Of a stretch of 64,000 nt of DNA, positions 50,980-59,432 are shown one piece after another. The position numbers were made by a program, and so were the translations under genes. Positions within the stretch are counted from its first letter, which is position 1; every line of letters begins with the position of its first letter. This DNA comes from Streptomyces noursei (GTDB lineage: Bacteria; Actinomycetota; Actinomycetes; Streptomycetales; Streptomycetaceae): contig NZ_CP070326.1 of assembly GCF_016917755.1 (NCBI RefSeq), forward strand, positions 5,952,001-6,016,000. The letters run 5' to 3'. The notes beneath the pieces were generated by a model. The model did not search any database. It was not told the DNA's origin and saw only the letters and a program-made list of their open reading frames with translations.

Positions 50980-52560
50980 ATGGCGCGGTACAGCGAGAGC
51001 GGGCTGCCCATCGAGCCGGTGTACGGGCCGGAGGCGCTGGCCGGATGGGATCCAGGCACCGGGCTGGGCGAGCCGGGCGCCTTCCCGTACACGCGCGGGG
51101 TCTACCCGACGATGTACACCGGACGGGCCTGGACCATGCGGCAGTACGCCGGGTTCGGCACGGCGCGGGAGTCCAACGCGCGGTACCGGCGGCTGATCGA
51201 GCACGGCACCACCGGGCTGTCCGTCGCGTTCGACCTGCCGACGCAGATGGGACACGACTCCGACACCCCGATCGCGGCGGGCGAGGTGGGCAAGGTCGGG
51301 GTGGCGATCGACTCCGTCGAGGACATGGAGGTGCTGTTCGGCGGGATCCCGCTGGGGACGGTCTCGACGTCGATGACCATCAACGCGCCGGCCGCGCTGC
51401 TGCTCCTGATGTACCAACTCGTGGGCGAGGAACAGGGGGTGAAGGGCCATCAGCTCAACGGCACGGTGCAGAACGACGTGCTGAAGGAGTACATCGCGCG
51501 GGGCACGTACATCTACCCGCCGCAGCCGTCGCTGCGGCTGACCGCGGATATCTTCCGCTACTGCCGGGCCGAGATCCCCCGCTGGAACACCATCTCCATC
51601 TCCGGCTACCACATGGCGGAGGCCGGCGCCTCGCCCGCCCAGGAGATCGCCTTCACCCTGGCCAACGGCATCGCCTACGTCCGCACCGCGCTCGCCGCCG
51701 GCATGGACGTCGACGACTTCGCGCCCCGGCTGTCGTTCTTCTTCGTCGCCCGTACGACGCTGCTGGAGGAGGTCGCCAAGTTCCGGGCCGCGCGGCGGAT
51801 CTGGGCGCGGGTGATGCGGGACGAGTTCGGGGCGCGGAACCCCAAGTCGCAGATGCTGCGCTTCCACACCCAGACCGCGGGGGTGGCGCTGACCGCCCAG
51901 CAGCCGGAGGTGAACCTCGCCCGGGTCACCGTGCAGGCGCTGGCCGCGGTGCTCGGCGGGACCCAGTCGCTGCACACCAACTCCTTCGACGAGGCGATCG
52001 CGCTGCCGACCGAGAAGGCGGCCCGGCTCGCCCTGCGCACACAGCAGGTGCTGGCGCACGAGACGGACGTCACCGCCACCGTCGATCCGTTCGCCGGTTC
52101 GTACGCCGTGGAGTCGCTGACGGACGCCGTCGAGGACGCCGCGCGGGCGCTGATGGGGCGGGTGGAGGACATGGGCGGTGCGGTCGCCGCCATCGAACGG
52201 GGCTTCCAGAAGGACGAGATCGAGCGTAACGCCTACCGGATCGCGCGGGAGACCGACGCCGGCGCGCGGGTGGTGGTCGGCGTCAACCGCTTCCGGACCG
52301 AGGAGGAGGAGCCCTACGAGCCGCTGCGGGTGGACCCCGCCATCGAGGCGCAGCAGGCCGAGCGGCTGGCTCGGCTGCGCGCCCGCCGCAACGGCCGCGC
52401 GGTCACCGCGGCCCTCGGCGCGCTGCGCAAGGCCGCCGAGGGGCCGGACAACGTGCTCTACCCGATGCGGGAGGCGCTGCGCTCCCGGGCCACGCTGGGC
52501 GAGGTGTCCGACGCGCTGCGCGAGGTGTGGGGGACGTATGTGCCGACGGACGCGTTCTGA
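50980..52560 (+). CDS. Acyl-CoA mutase large subunit (methylmalonyl-CoA mutase family)
   Basis: 526 residues: the barrel catalytic domain only, without the ~130-residue B12-binding domain (no DxHxxG). PYTRGVYPTMYTGRAWTMRQ, SVAFDLPTQMGHDSD, GTVQNDVLKEYIARGTYIYP, ISISGYHMAEAGA and DEAIALPTEKAARLALRTQQ are typical. Tyr in RQYAGF and Arg in QPSLRLT are retained, as in methylmalonyl-CoA mutase; isobutyryl-CoA mutases carry Phe and Gln there. It needs a separate small B12 subunit, not in this window. Substrate is therefore uncertain. Confidence 0.9.
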   Translation: MARYSESGLPIEPVYGPEALAGWDPGTGLGEPGAFPYTRGVYPTMYTGRAWTMRQYAGFGTARESNARYRRLIEHGTTGLSVAFDLPTQMGHDSDTPIAAGEVGKVGVAIDSVEDMEVLFGGIPLGTVSTSMTINAPAALLLLMYQLVGEEQGVKGHQLNGTVQNDVLKEYIARGTYIYPPQPSLRLTADIFRYCRAEIPRWNTISISGYHMAEAGASPAQEIAFTLANGIAYVRTALAAGMDVDDFAPRLSFFFVARTTLLEEVAKFRAARRIWARVMRDEFGARNPKSQMLRFHTQTAGVALTAQQPEVNLARVTVQALAAVLGGTQSLHTNSFDEAIALPTEKAARLALRTQQVLAHETDVTATVDPFAGSYAVESLTDAVEDAARALMGRVEDMGGAVAAIERGFQKDEIERNAYRIARETDAGARVVVGVNRFRTEEEEPYEPLRVDPAIEAQQAERLARLRARRNGRAVTAALGALRKAAEGPDNVLYPMREALRSRATLGEVSDALREVWGTYVPTDAF

Positions 52561-52628
52561 GGCCGTTCCGGGTGAGGGGTGCCGGGTCCCGGGTGAGGCG
52601 CCCGGAACGCGTCCGCCACACTGGAGGC

Positions 52629-52841
52629 ATGTCCGCACCCCGCCGTCGCTGCCCCGTCTGCACCCGAGAGATCGCCGTGGTCGGCGGCCGGTACGCCCGC
52701 CACGACCCGCCGGGGCGGCGGACCGGGATCGAGCTGATCTCCTGCCCGGGATCGCGGCGGACCGCGCCGATGATGGCGCCCGCTTCGATGCTCTTCGACC
52801 CTGAGGAGCCGCCGATGCCCGGCCAGCAGCCGCTGTTCTGA
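52629..52841 (+). CDS. Small cysteine-containing protein
   Basis: 70 residues: MSAPRRRCPVCTREIAVVGG (CxxC), HDPPGRRTGIELISCPGS with a third Cys and His, and a Pro/Met-rich tail DPEEPPMPGQQPLF. Possibly a single zinc knuckle. GGAGG is only 1 nt from the ATG, so it may be leaderless with CACACT as -10. Between the mutase gene and a bidirectional hairpin. Function unknown. Confidence 0.6.
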   Translation: MSAPRRRCPVCTREIAVVGGRYARHDPPGRRTGIELISCPGSRRTAPMMAPASMLFDPEEPPMPGQQPLF

Positions 52842-52877
52842 CGCCGCGTCCCGGCGCGCGGGGTGCCGGGACGGCGT
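52841..52877. terminator. Bidirectional terminator before gluconate repressor gene
   Basis: ACGCCG-c-GTCCCGGC / GCCGGGACGGCGT, one bulged base, between convergent stops. Confidence 0.75.
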
Positions 52878-52880
52878 CGA

Positions 52881-53591
52881 CTACGGCGCCAGCACGTCCA
52901 GTTCGGCCATCGCGCCGGTGGTGATCTCCCGGGTGAGGGCCTCCGCGCGGGTCGCGTCGCCGGTGCGGATCGCCTCGGCGACCTGGACGTGCAGGGTGAC
53001 CGCGGCCGGGTCGGGGTCGGTGAACATCACATGGTGCTGGGTGCGGCCGGTGAGGACGGCCGCGACGACCTCCGCGAGCCGGGCGAACATCTCGTTGCCG
53101 GAGGAGGTCAGCACCACCCGGTGGAACGCCATGTCGTGGACGAGGTACGCGTCGAGCTGCTGGCCACGGGAGGTGGCCACCATGCCCATGGCGTGCTCGG
53201 TGAGCTCGGCGCACTGGGCGGGGGTGGCGTGGCGGGCGGCGAGACCGGCCGCCACCGGCTCGACGGCCGAGCGCAGCACGGTCAGCGACCGCAGCTGCCG
53301 GGGGCGGTCCCGGCCGGCCAGCCGCCAGCCGATCACCCGCGGGTCGTAGACGTTCCACTCCTCGGTCGGGCGGACGGTCACCCCGACCCGGCGCCGGGAG
53401 GTGACCAGGTGCATGGACTCCAGGACCCGGATCGCCTCGCGGATCACCGTGCGCGAGACGTCGAACCGCTCGGCCAGCTCATCGGTGCGCAGGACCGTGC
53501 CCGGAGGGTGGTCGCCCGCGGTGATCGCGGGCCCCAGGGACTCCAGCACGCGGGCGTGCAGCCCCTTCTCCCCGTTCCCGGTCGCTTCCAT
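52881..53591 (-). CDS. gntR: GntR-family (FCD) gluconate repressor
   Basis: 236 residues. Winged helix ~10-75 (LHARVLESLGPAITAGDHPP, TDELAERFDVSRTVIREAIR, RRRVGVTVRP) and FCD effector domain ~95-235 with metal His in LDAYLVHDMAFHRVVLTSSG and HVQVAEAIRTGD. Divergent from gluconokinase and permease genes, the classic arrangement for a gluconate-responsive repressor. Operator candidate at 53631-53644. Confidence 0.9.
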   Translation of the reverse strand: MEATGNGEKGLHARVLESLGPAITAGDHPPGTVLRTDELAERFDVSRTVIREAIRVLESMHLVTSRRRVGVTVRPTEEWNVYDPRVIGWRLAGRDRPRQLRSLTVLRSAVEPVAAGLAARHATPAQCAELTEHAMGMVATSRGQQLDAYLVHDMAFHRVVLTSSGNEMFARLAEVVAAVLTGRTQHHVMFTDPDPAAVTLHVQVAEAIRTGDATRAEALTREITTGAMAELDVLAP

Positions 53592-53630
53592 GGGCCAAGC
53601 CTACGATCCCGCCTCTCGACCAATTAAGTA

Positions 53631-53644
53631 TGACGTTTGCGTCA
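53631..53644. promoter_or_regulatory. GntR operator candidate
   Basis: TGACG-TTTG-CGTCA dyad in a low-G+C stretch (53620-53690) between gntR and gntK; TACGTCGTA-like word follows at 53657. FadR-type GntR proteins bind short T-G-x5-C-A-like dyads. Role inferred. Confidence 0.55.
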
Positions 53645-53781
53645 CAGGGGCTTGAATACGTCGTACCTAATGAGTTTCAGTGGGGGCGCACGAGGTCGAA
53701 GAGGACAGCGTCGTACCGATAGCGCCGATATCGGCGGCCTGGTACGCAATGTCCTGCATACGAGGTATCGAGGTAATCGGG

Positions 53782-54297
53782 ATGGGCAGCGCCGACGTCA
53801 TCGTCGTGATGGGTGTGGCCGGGACCGGCAAGACGACGATCGGTCCCCTGGTGGCCGACGCGCTGGACGTCCCCTACGCCGAGGGCGACGACTTCCACCC
53901 GCCGGCCAACATCGCCAAGATGTCCGCCGGCATCCCCCTGGACGACGCCGACCGCGGCCCCTGGCTCGACGCCATCGGCTCCTGGGCGCACGGCCGCGCC
54001 GGCCACGGCGGCGTGGTCAGCTGCTCCGCGCTCAAGCGCGCCTACCGCGACCGGCTGCGGGCCGCCGCGCCGGGCGTGGCCTTCCTCCACCTCGCCGGCG
54101 ACCGCGCGCTCATCGAGGCGCGGATGGCCGAACGCAAGGGCCACTTCATGCCCACCGCGCTGCTGGACTCCCAGTTCGCCACGCTCGAACCCCTCGGAGC
54201 GGACGAGGCGGGCGTGGCCGTCGATGTCTCCGGCACCCCGGAGCAGATCGCCGACCGGGCCGTCAGCGCCCTGCGCCGCCCGGCTCCGGCCGCGTAA
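53782..54297 (+). CDS. gntK: Gluconokinase
   Basis: 171 residues; phosphorylates gluconate to 6-phosphogluconate. P-loop VMGVAGTGKTTIGPLVADAL near residue 8, EGDDFHPPANIAKMSAGIPL and DDADRGPWLDAIG substrate region, CSALKRAYRDRLR and ERKGHFMPTALLDSQFATLE, all typical of GntK. ATG with GG(T)AATCGGG upstream; the frame is open further 5' but unconserved. Confidence 0.95.
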   Translation: MGSADVIVVMGVAGTGKTTIGPLVADALDVPYAEGDDFHPPANIAKMSAGIPLDDADRGPWLDAIGSWAHGRAGHGGVVSCSALKRAYRDRLRAAAPGVAFLHLAGDRALIEARMAERKGHFMPTALLDSQFATLEPLGADEAGVAVDVSGTPEQIADRAVSALRRPAPAA

Positions 54298-54327
54298 ACC
54301 CCCCAACGCGCCGGCCGGACCCGGGCC

Positions 54328-54360
54328 GGCCGGGCCCCGTCTCCCCCACGGGGCCCGGCC
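54328..54360 (+). terminator. Hairpin between gntK and gntP
   Basis: Perfect 13-bp stem GGCCGGGCCCCGT / ACGGGGCCCGGCC, 7-nt loop, 30 nt after gntK. May lower gntP relative to gntK, or protect the gntK mRNA end. Confidence 0.75.
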
Positions 54361-54369
54361 ACCCTCCCC

Positions 54370-54405
54370 CTCCAACCAAGGGATCTCCCCTCTCCAACCA
54401 AGGGA
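54370..54405 (+). repeat. Duplicated Shine-Dalgarno segment before gntP
   Basis: CTCCAACCAAGGGA occurs at 54370-54383 and 54392-54405; the second AAGGGA is the ribosome site for the GTG at 54412. Confidence 0.8.
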
Positions 54406-54411
54406 ATCGCC

Positions 54412-55839
54412 GTGCCACATCTCAGCGTCGAGATGCTCGCAGCGGACGCGACCGCGCCCATCACCTCGGCCGGTCACGCACAGCTGGGCATCGCCGTCCT
54501 GGCGGGTATCGCCGTCATCGTCCTGCTGATCACCAAGTTCAAGCTGCACGCCTTCCTGTCGTTGATCATCGGCTCGCTGGTGCTCGGCGCGGTGGCCGGC
54601 GCCCCGCTCGATGGGGCCATCGCCAGCTTCTCCAAGGGGCTGGGCACGACGGTCGCGGGCACCGGCGTGCTGATCGCGCTGGGCGCCGTCCTGGGCAAGC
54701 TGCTCGCCGACTCCGGCGGCGCGGACCGGATCGTGGACACGATCCTGGCGAAGGCCGGACAGCGGGCGATGCCCTGGGCGATGGTGCTGATCGCCGGGAT
54801 CGTCGGACTGCCGATCTTCTTCGAGGTCGGCATCGTGCTGCTGATTCCCGTGGTGCTCCTCGTCGCCAAGCGCGGCAACTTCTCCCTCATGCGCATCGGC
54901 ATCCCGGCACTGGCCGGACTGTCCGTGATGCACGGGCTGATCCCCCCGCACCCCGGGCCACTGGCCGCGATCGACGCGGTCAAGGCCAACCTCGGGGTCA
55001 CGCTGGCGCTGGGCGTCGTCATCGCCATACCCACGGCGATCATCGCCGGCCCGCTCTTCTCCCGTTACGCGGCCCGCTGGGTCGACATCGCCCCGCCGGA
55101 GATGATGCTGCTCTCCTCCGGGAAGACCCCGGACCCCCGGGCGCAGCACGCCTCCGACGAGCCGGAGACGCGCCCCGGCTTCGGGGTCACCGTCGCCACC
55201 GTGCTGCTGCCGGTGGTGATGATGCTGGCCAAGGCCCTGGTGGACGTCCTCGTGGACGACCCCAAGGACTCCCTCCAGCGGGTCTTCGACGTCGTCGGCT
55301 CGCCGCTGATCGCGCTGCTCACCGCCGTCGTCGTCGCGATGTTCACGCTGGGCCGGGCGGCCGGCTTCACCCGCGGCCGGATCGCCTCCACCGTCGAGTC
55401 CTCGCTCGGCCCGATCGCCGGGGTGCTGCTGATCGTCGGCGCGGGCGGCGGCTTCAAGCAGACGCTGGTGGATTCCGGCATCGGCCAGATGATCCTGGAG
55501 ATCTCCCGGCACTGGAACATCTCCGCGCTGCTGCTGGCCTGGCTGATCGCGGTCGCCATCCGCCTCGCCACCGGCTCCGCCACGGTCGCCACCATCTCCG
55601 CGGCCGGCCTGGTCGCCCCGCTCGCCGCGGAGATGAGCACCACCCACGCCGCCCTCCTCGTCCTCGCCATCGGCGCCGGCTCCCTCTTCTTCAGCCACGT
55701 CAACGACGCCGGCTTCTGGATGGTCAAGGAGTACTTCGGCATGGACGTCGGCCAGACCCTGAAGACCTGGTCGGTGATGGAGACACTGATCTCGGTCGTC
55801 GGGATCGTGGGGGTGTTGTTGCTGTCGCTGGTGGTGTAG
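54412..55839 (+). CDS. gntP: Gluconate:H+ symporter, GntP family
   Basis: 475 residues with about twelve to fourteen helices. GntP-type blocks: ITKFKLHAFLSLIIGSLVLG, GTGVLIALGAVLGKLLADSG, GLPIFFEVGIVLLIPVVLLV, MHGLIPPHPGPLAAI, IRLATGSATVATISAAGLVA and FSHVNDAGFWMVKEYFGMDV. Imports gluconate for GntK. GTG start at 54412; no other start nearby has a better ribosome site. Ends before a strong hairpin. Confidence 0.95.
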   Translation: MPHLSVEMLAADATAPITSAGHAQLGIAVLAGIAVIVLLITKFKLHAFLSLIIGSLVLGAVAGAPLDGAIASFSKGLGTTVAGTGVLIALGAVLGKLLADSGGADRIVDTILAKAGQRAMPWAMVLIAGIVGLPIFFEVGIVLLIPVVLLVAKRGNFSLMRIGIPALAGLSVMHGLIPPHPGPLAAIDAVKANLGVTLALGVVIAIPTAIIAGPLFSRYAARWVDIAPPEMMLLSSGKTPDPRAQHASDEPETRPGFGVTVATVLLPVVMMLAKALVDVLVDDPKDSLQRVFDVVGSPLIALLTAVVVAMFTLGRAAGFTRGRIASTVESSLGPIAGVLLIVGAGGGFKQTLVDSGIGQMILEISRHWNISALLLAWLIAVAIRLATGSATVATISAAGLVAPLAAEMSTTHAALLVLAIGAGSLFFSHVNDAGFWMVKEYFGMDVGQTLKTWSVMETLISVVGIVGVLLLSLVV

Positions 55840-55868
55840 CGGCGACGCGACGGGTCGATACGTGGACG

Positions 55869-55908
55869 GGCCCTCGCCGACTGCCTCGACTTGCGGTCGG
55901 CGGGGGCC
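55869..55908 (+). terminator. gntP terminator
   Basis: GGCCCTCGCCGAC / GTCGGCGGGGGCC with one mismatch and a 14-nt loop, 30 nt after the stop. Confidence 0.75.
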
Positions 55909-56006
55909 ATTGTCGTTCCGTCCTCCTCAACGGCTCCTGTTTCAGGCGGAGTTGCGGCCGTGTTGCACGGGTGATGCTGAGGAGGCAGTGTCGGCCCCGA
56001 CAGTCT

Positions 56007-56729
56007 TCAGGATTGGTACTCGTACCCGATCGTGAACCGGGGTGGCAGGCACCATTCCCCGTACTCGATGACGCCATCGGCGTCCGACCAGCGGTGCGCA
56101 CCCGCCAGGACCGGAGAGCCCACGGGGAGGCCCAGGGCGCTGGCCTCGCGCGCGTCCGCAGCCCGTGCGTGCATGTCGTCCCTGGCGTGCGTGACGGTGC
56201 GTCCCGTGGTCTCCAGTACCTTTGCCGACAAGCCGTGATTACGTTCTGGTGCGGTGTTCAGCAGGTCGGGCACGAGAGCGGCGAACGGCGCCGGATACCA
56301 CGTCACCGCGAACACCGTCCGGGTCTTGCCCCGACCTGCCAGCCATTCCCGGCGCACCACCTGATCTCCCGTATCCAGGTCGAAGATCTCGGCGACGTAC
56401 AGGGGAGGGGCGATGAGCTCGGCGGCCGTGACCCGGCTCGTCTCGCCGTCAGCGAGGAACGACTTCACGCGCTGCACCCGGGCGAGCCGGTCGCGTGCCG
56501 AAAGCGTCCAGGCCGGGTCGTCGGCGACGTACGTACCCCGTGGAGTGGTCCGGATGTACCCCTCAACCTGGAGCGCTTGGAGGGCACGGGAGACCGTGGC
56601 AGCGGCGACCTGCCACTGCCCCGAGATCTCCCGGTTCGTGGGCAGCTTCGTCCCCGGCTCCAGATCACCCGACAGGATCCGCTCCCGGAAGTGATCCGCG
56701 ATCTTCGTGAATGTTTTCGATCCGGCCAT
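56007..56729 (-). CDS. GntR-family regulator (HutC/UTRA)
   Basis: 240 residues. Winged helix ~5-70: FTKIADHFRERILSGDLEPG, TNREISGQWQVAAATVSRAL, GYIRTTPRGTYVADDP; UTRA domain ~85-235 including FAVTWYPAPFAALVPDLLNT and EYGEWCLPPRFTIGYEYQ. ATG 56729 (MAGSKTF) has GAGG/AAGGGA just upstream. A promoter TTCCGC (56801-56796)-17-TAGTGT (56778-56773) precedes it. Divergent from two small genes. Confidence 0.88.
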   Translation of the reverse strand: MAGSKTFTKIADHFRERILSGDLEPGTKLPTNREISGQWQVAAATVSRALQALQVEGYIRTTPRGTYVADDPAWTLSARDRLARVQRVKSFLADGETSRVTAAELIAPPLYVAEIFDLDTGDQVVRREWLAGRGKTRTVFAVTWYPAPFAALVPDLLNTAPERNHGLSAKVLETTGRTVTHARDDMHARAADAREASALGLPVGSPVLAGAHRWSDADGVIEYGEWCLPPRFTIGYEYQS

Positions 56730-56822
56730 TTCCCTTGCCTCCCAAGCGAGTTGAGGACCGAAGTAGCTCAGCACACTAGGGCACCGGAAACCGTAGCGGA
56801 AGTGCTTCGGCCACTCCGATAC

Positions 56823-56834
56823 TGAACTAGTTCA
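56823..56834. promoter_or_regulatory. 12-bp palindrome, likely GntR operator
   Basis: TGAACTAGTTCA lies right after a plus-strand -10-like GATACT (56818-56823), where a bound repressor would block the promoter of the 57000-57595 genes; about 22 bp upstream of the minus-strand -35 of the regulator. Palindrome is exact; regulation is inferred. Confidence 0.6.
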
Positions 56835-56999
56835 CTCGCCCGGAGCAGCGGACGAGGGCACCGCCATGACCGGGCCGAGGCGCCGGCATCGAGCGTGCCT
56901 GAAGACGCTTTCCGAAGACATGACGGGCCACATGCAGGACCCCCGCGACCGTCCGACCGGTCCGGGGGCATGGCCATCAACCAGCAAGGAGTTGACGAC

Positions 57000-57239
57000 A
57001 TGACCAAAGCTATCGCGGGGTCCCTGATCCCATTGCTGCGGCTGATGTTTCCCGCGAGGGGGCGTCATCGGTGGGCCGGTCCGCTGCCCGCCGCGCGGCG
57101 CCAGGATGCTCCGGCATGTGTGGTTCCCCTCGTGCCCGTCGGGCAGCGTGGGCATCGGCGGATCCCGTGGTTGCCAGTGCCCGGCGGCGCCGCGGGCCAG
57201 CCCCGCTGGTTTCACGCCGTGGAGGCGACCACACGATGA
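57000..57239 (+). CDS. Small basic hypothetical protein
   Basis: 79 residues: MTKAIAGSLIPLLRLMFPAR, then Arg/Pro-rich RHRWAGPLPAARRQDAPACV, VVPLVPVGQRGHRRIPWLPV and VEATTR. Excellent AAGGAG 8 nt before the ATG, and an ATGA overlap with the next gene, support translation. The short hydrophobic start with a basic remainder is a form seen in small Streptomyces proteins beside HutC-type regulators; function unknown. Confidence 0.65.
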   Translation: MTKAIAGSLIPLLRLMFPARGRHRWAGPLPAARRQDAPACVVPLVPVGQRGHRRIPWLPVPGGAAGQPRWFHAVEATTR

Positions 57240-57595
57240 ACCCCATGGACGCCGCTCGGCTGCTGCCGTGGACCAGCTCCGACGGGAAGCCGTGTTACCT
57301 CCTCGGCGGCAATGGGAGCGGGTATATCTCCCGTCTCGCCGACAAAGTGGAGGCTGCGCAGATGTGCTCGGCCGCCGGGCTCATCGAGGAAGCCGGCCGC
57401 ATCCTCGACGGCCGGTCGTGGACCCCGGGTGAACTTCACCTGCTGGCAATCGATTTGAACGACACCTTGGCGAAGGTACGGCGGGTGGCGGAGAGTCGGG
57501 GCGCTCGGTTGCTTCTCCTGACCGACGACTCCGTCGAGGACGACGATCCCGCTGCCGACGGCGCAGGCGGTGGGGACCGTGCCCCGCTCGCGTGA
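57236..57595 (+). CDS. Hypothetical protein coupled to the small basic protein
   Basis: 119 residues. MNPMDAARLLPWTSSDGKPC, GNGSGYISRLADKVEAAQMC, GRSWTPGELHLLAIDLNDTL, VAESRGARLLLLTDDS then an acidic tail. Soluble alpha/beta look, two cysteines, no family named. ATGA overlap with 57000-57239; both are probably regulated by the divergent GntR protein. Confidence 0.75.
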   Translation: MNPMDAARLLPWTSSDGKPCYLLGGNGSGYISRLADKVEAAQMCSAAGLIEEAGRILDGRSWTPGELHLLAIDLNDTLAKVRRVAESRGARLLLLTDDSVEDDDPAADGAGGGDRAPLA

Positions 57596-57613
57596 GCTTC
57601 CCCCGACCGGAAT

Positions 57614-57670
57614 GGCCGTGAGCGGGGACAGCGCGTGTCCCGTTCGAGCCGACAGGTTCGGCTCACGGCC
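57614..57670. terminator. Terminator region with two competing stems
   Basis: Outer GGCCGTGAGC (57614-57623) / GCTCACGGCC (57661-57670) encloses GGGACA-gcgcg-TGTCCC (57625-57641). GAGCCG (57646-57651) / CGGCTC (57659-57664) competes for the same 3' bases, so only one of the two can form. Lies between convergent stops 57595 and 57828. Confidence 0.6.
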
Positions 57671-57827
57671 CCGGTCCGTCCCGCGGGGAGCGTCCCGGGC
57701 GCTCCCTTGAGGGATGCCGCGCCGGCTCCGTCCGCGCGGTGAGGGAAACCGGCCCCGCCCTGCCTCGGCACTGAAGGGAGGGTGGGGCCCAACTGGCGCC
57801 ACGGGAGGCGTAGTCCGGGGCGGTTCG

Positions 57828-59432
57828 TCAGACCGCGACCGGGGCCGCGCCGAAGTGCGTTGTCAGCGCCTCCGTGATCGCGGCTTCCGCGGTCTTAGGT
57901 GGGGCCGCCACCGCCACATAGCCGTCGGGGCGGATGAGGAAGACGGTCGGGGTGGTGCCGTAGGCGGCGTGCAGGTGGCCGTCGGGGTCGAGGAGGTCGG
58001 GGGCGGGGCCGGCGGTGTGGACGGTACGGACGGGGGTGGCGCCGGCGGCCCTGGTCAGGGGGGTGGGGTCGAGGTCCGGGGCGTCGAGGGCGAGCACGGT
58101 GAAGTGGGGGCCGCGGAAGACGTCGAAGAGGTGGGTGGGGGCGCCGTCGGCGGTGGTGCAGGGCGCGTCGGGGGCGCGGTCGCCGGCGGTCAGGGCGCCG
58201 TCCGGGAGGTCGGTGCGCAGCTCGCGGGAGAGCGGGCTGTCCGGATAGCCGACGTCGAGCTGGTGCAGGTTGCGGCCGCGGTGGAGGCTGCCGGAGCGGT
58301 GCAGGCGGGTGCTGGTCTCCAGGATGCGGGCGGCGATCGGGCGGCGCTCGGTCTCGTAGGTGTCCAGGAGGGTGTCGGGGGCGCCGTGCCGGAGCACCTG
58401 GCCGAGCTTCCAGCCGAGGTTGTAGCCGTCCTGGACGCTGGTGTTCATTCCCTGGCCGCCGGCCGGGGAGTGGATGTGCGCGGCGTCGCCGGCCAAGAAG
58501 ACCCTGCCGTGCCGGTAGGCGTCGGCCATGCCCGCCTTGGGGCGGTAGAGCGAGGTCCACAGCACCTCGCGGACGTGGTCGCGGGTGAGGTGGGTGTGCT
58601 CGGCGATCAGGTCGCGGATCGCGTCGGCGGAGGTGTCCGGCTCGTCGGAGGCCGCGGCGGCGAGCATCTGGAAGGCGTCGGTGCCGGCCAGCGGGAGGAG
58701 GGTGAGGAAGCCGCCGCTCGACAGCTGCCAGCGGTGCCAGTGGTCCCGGTCGAGGCCGTCGAGGCGGACGTCGGCGAGTACGGCGTGGCCGGGGGCGAGT
58801 TCGGGGCCGCTCATCGGGACGGCGAGCTGCTTGCGGATGGTGCTGCCGCCGCCGTCGCAGGCGACGAGGTAGCGGGCGCGGACGGTGCGGACGTCGCCGT
58901 CGGGGCCGGTGAGACGGGCGATGACGCCGTCCGTGTCCTGGGTGAACCCGGTGAGTTCGGTGGACAGGTGGACGCTGCCGCCCAGTTCCCGGAGGCGGTC
59001 GTGGAGCAGCTCGACGTTGCGCCACTGGGGGAGCATCAGGGCGTCGGAGTAGGGCGTGGACGGGGTCGGGGCGACCCGCACGATCATCTGGTGGGTGTGG
59101 GCGATCCGGCCGTCCTCCCACAGGGCCATGGGCGGGTAGAGGCCGCCGGCGGCCCGCGCGGCGGGGAGCACGCCGAGGTCGTCGTAGACCTCCTGGGTGC
59201 GCGGCTGCATGCCGGTGCCGCGGGCGCCGCGAGAGAGGGTGGGTTGGCGCTCGACCACCAGGGCGGTCACGCCCCGGCGGGCGAGGTCGATGCCGAGCGC
59301 GAGGCCGGTCGGGCCGGCGCCGGAGATCAGGACCTCGACGGGGGGCGCGGTGGTGTCCGGGGCGGTGGCCTCGAAGGCGTCCGTGGCGGTGCTGGCGACG
59401 GTTTCCTTAACGCTGTTAAGTGCCATGCTCAT
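57828..59432 (-). CDS. FAD-dependent aromatic monooxygenase
   Basis: 534 residues, PheA/TfdB-type class A flavoprotein hydroxylase. FAD motif VLISGAGPTGLALGIDLARR near residue 35, second FAD region RYLVACDGGGSTIRKQL (DG motif), and GRVFLAGDAAHIHSPAGGQG (GD). The C-terminal ~140 residues are a thioredoxin-like domain. Such enzymes hydroxylate phenols, polyketides or antibiotics such as rifamycins; substrate unknown. Start MSMALNSV lies over operator 1. Divergent from its likely TetR repressor. Confidence 0.9.
   Translation of the reverse strand: MSMALNSVKETVASTATDAFEATAPDTTAPPVEVLISGAGPTGLALGIDLARRGVTALVVERQPTLSRGARGTGMQPRTQEVYDDLGVLPAARAAGGLYPPMALWEDGRIAHTHQMIVRVAPTPSTPYSDALMLPQWRNVELLHDRLRELGGSVHLSTELTGFTQDTDGVIARLTGPDGDVRTVRARYLVACDGGGSTIRKQLAVPMSGPELAPGHAVLADVRLDGLDRDHWHRWQLSSGGFLTLLPLAGTDAFQMLAAAASDEPDTSADAIRDLIAEHTHLTRDHVREVLWTSLYRPKAGMADAYRHGRVFLAGDAAHIHSPAGGQGMNTSVQDGYNLGWKLGQVLRHGAPDTLLDTYETERRPIAARILETSTRLHRSGSLHRGRNLHQLDVGYPDSPLSRELRTDLPDGALTAGDRAPDAPCTTADGAPTHLFDVFRGPHFTVLALDAPDLDPTPLTRAAGATPVRTVHTAGPAPDLLDPDGHLHAAYGTTPTVFLIRPDGYVAVAAPPKTAEAAITEALTTHFGAAPVAV

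Noticed and set aside
50701..53358. Long minus-strand open frame over the mutase gene
   Set aside because: Shadow of the mutase; composition without conserved motifs.
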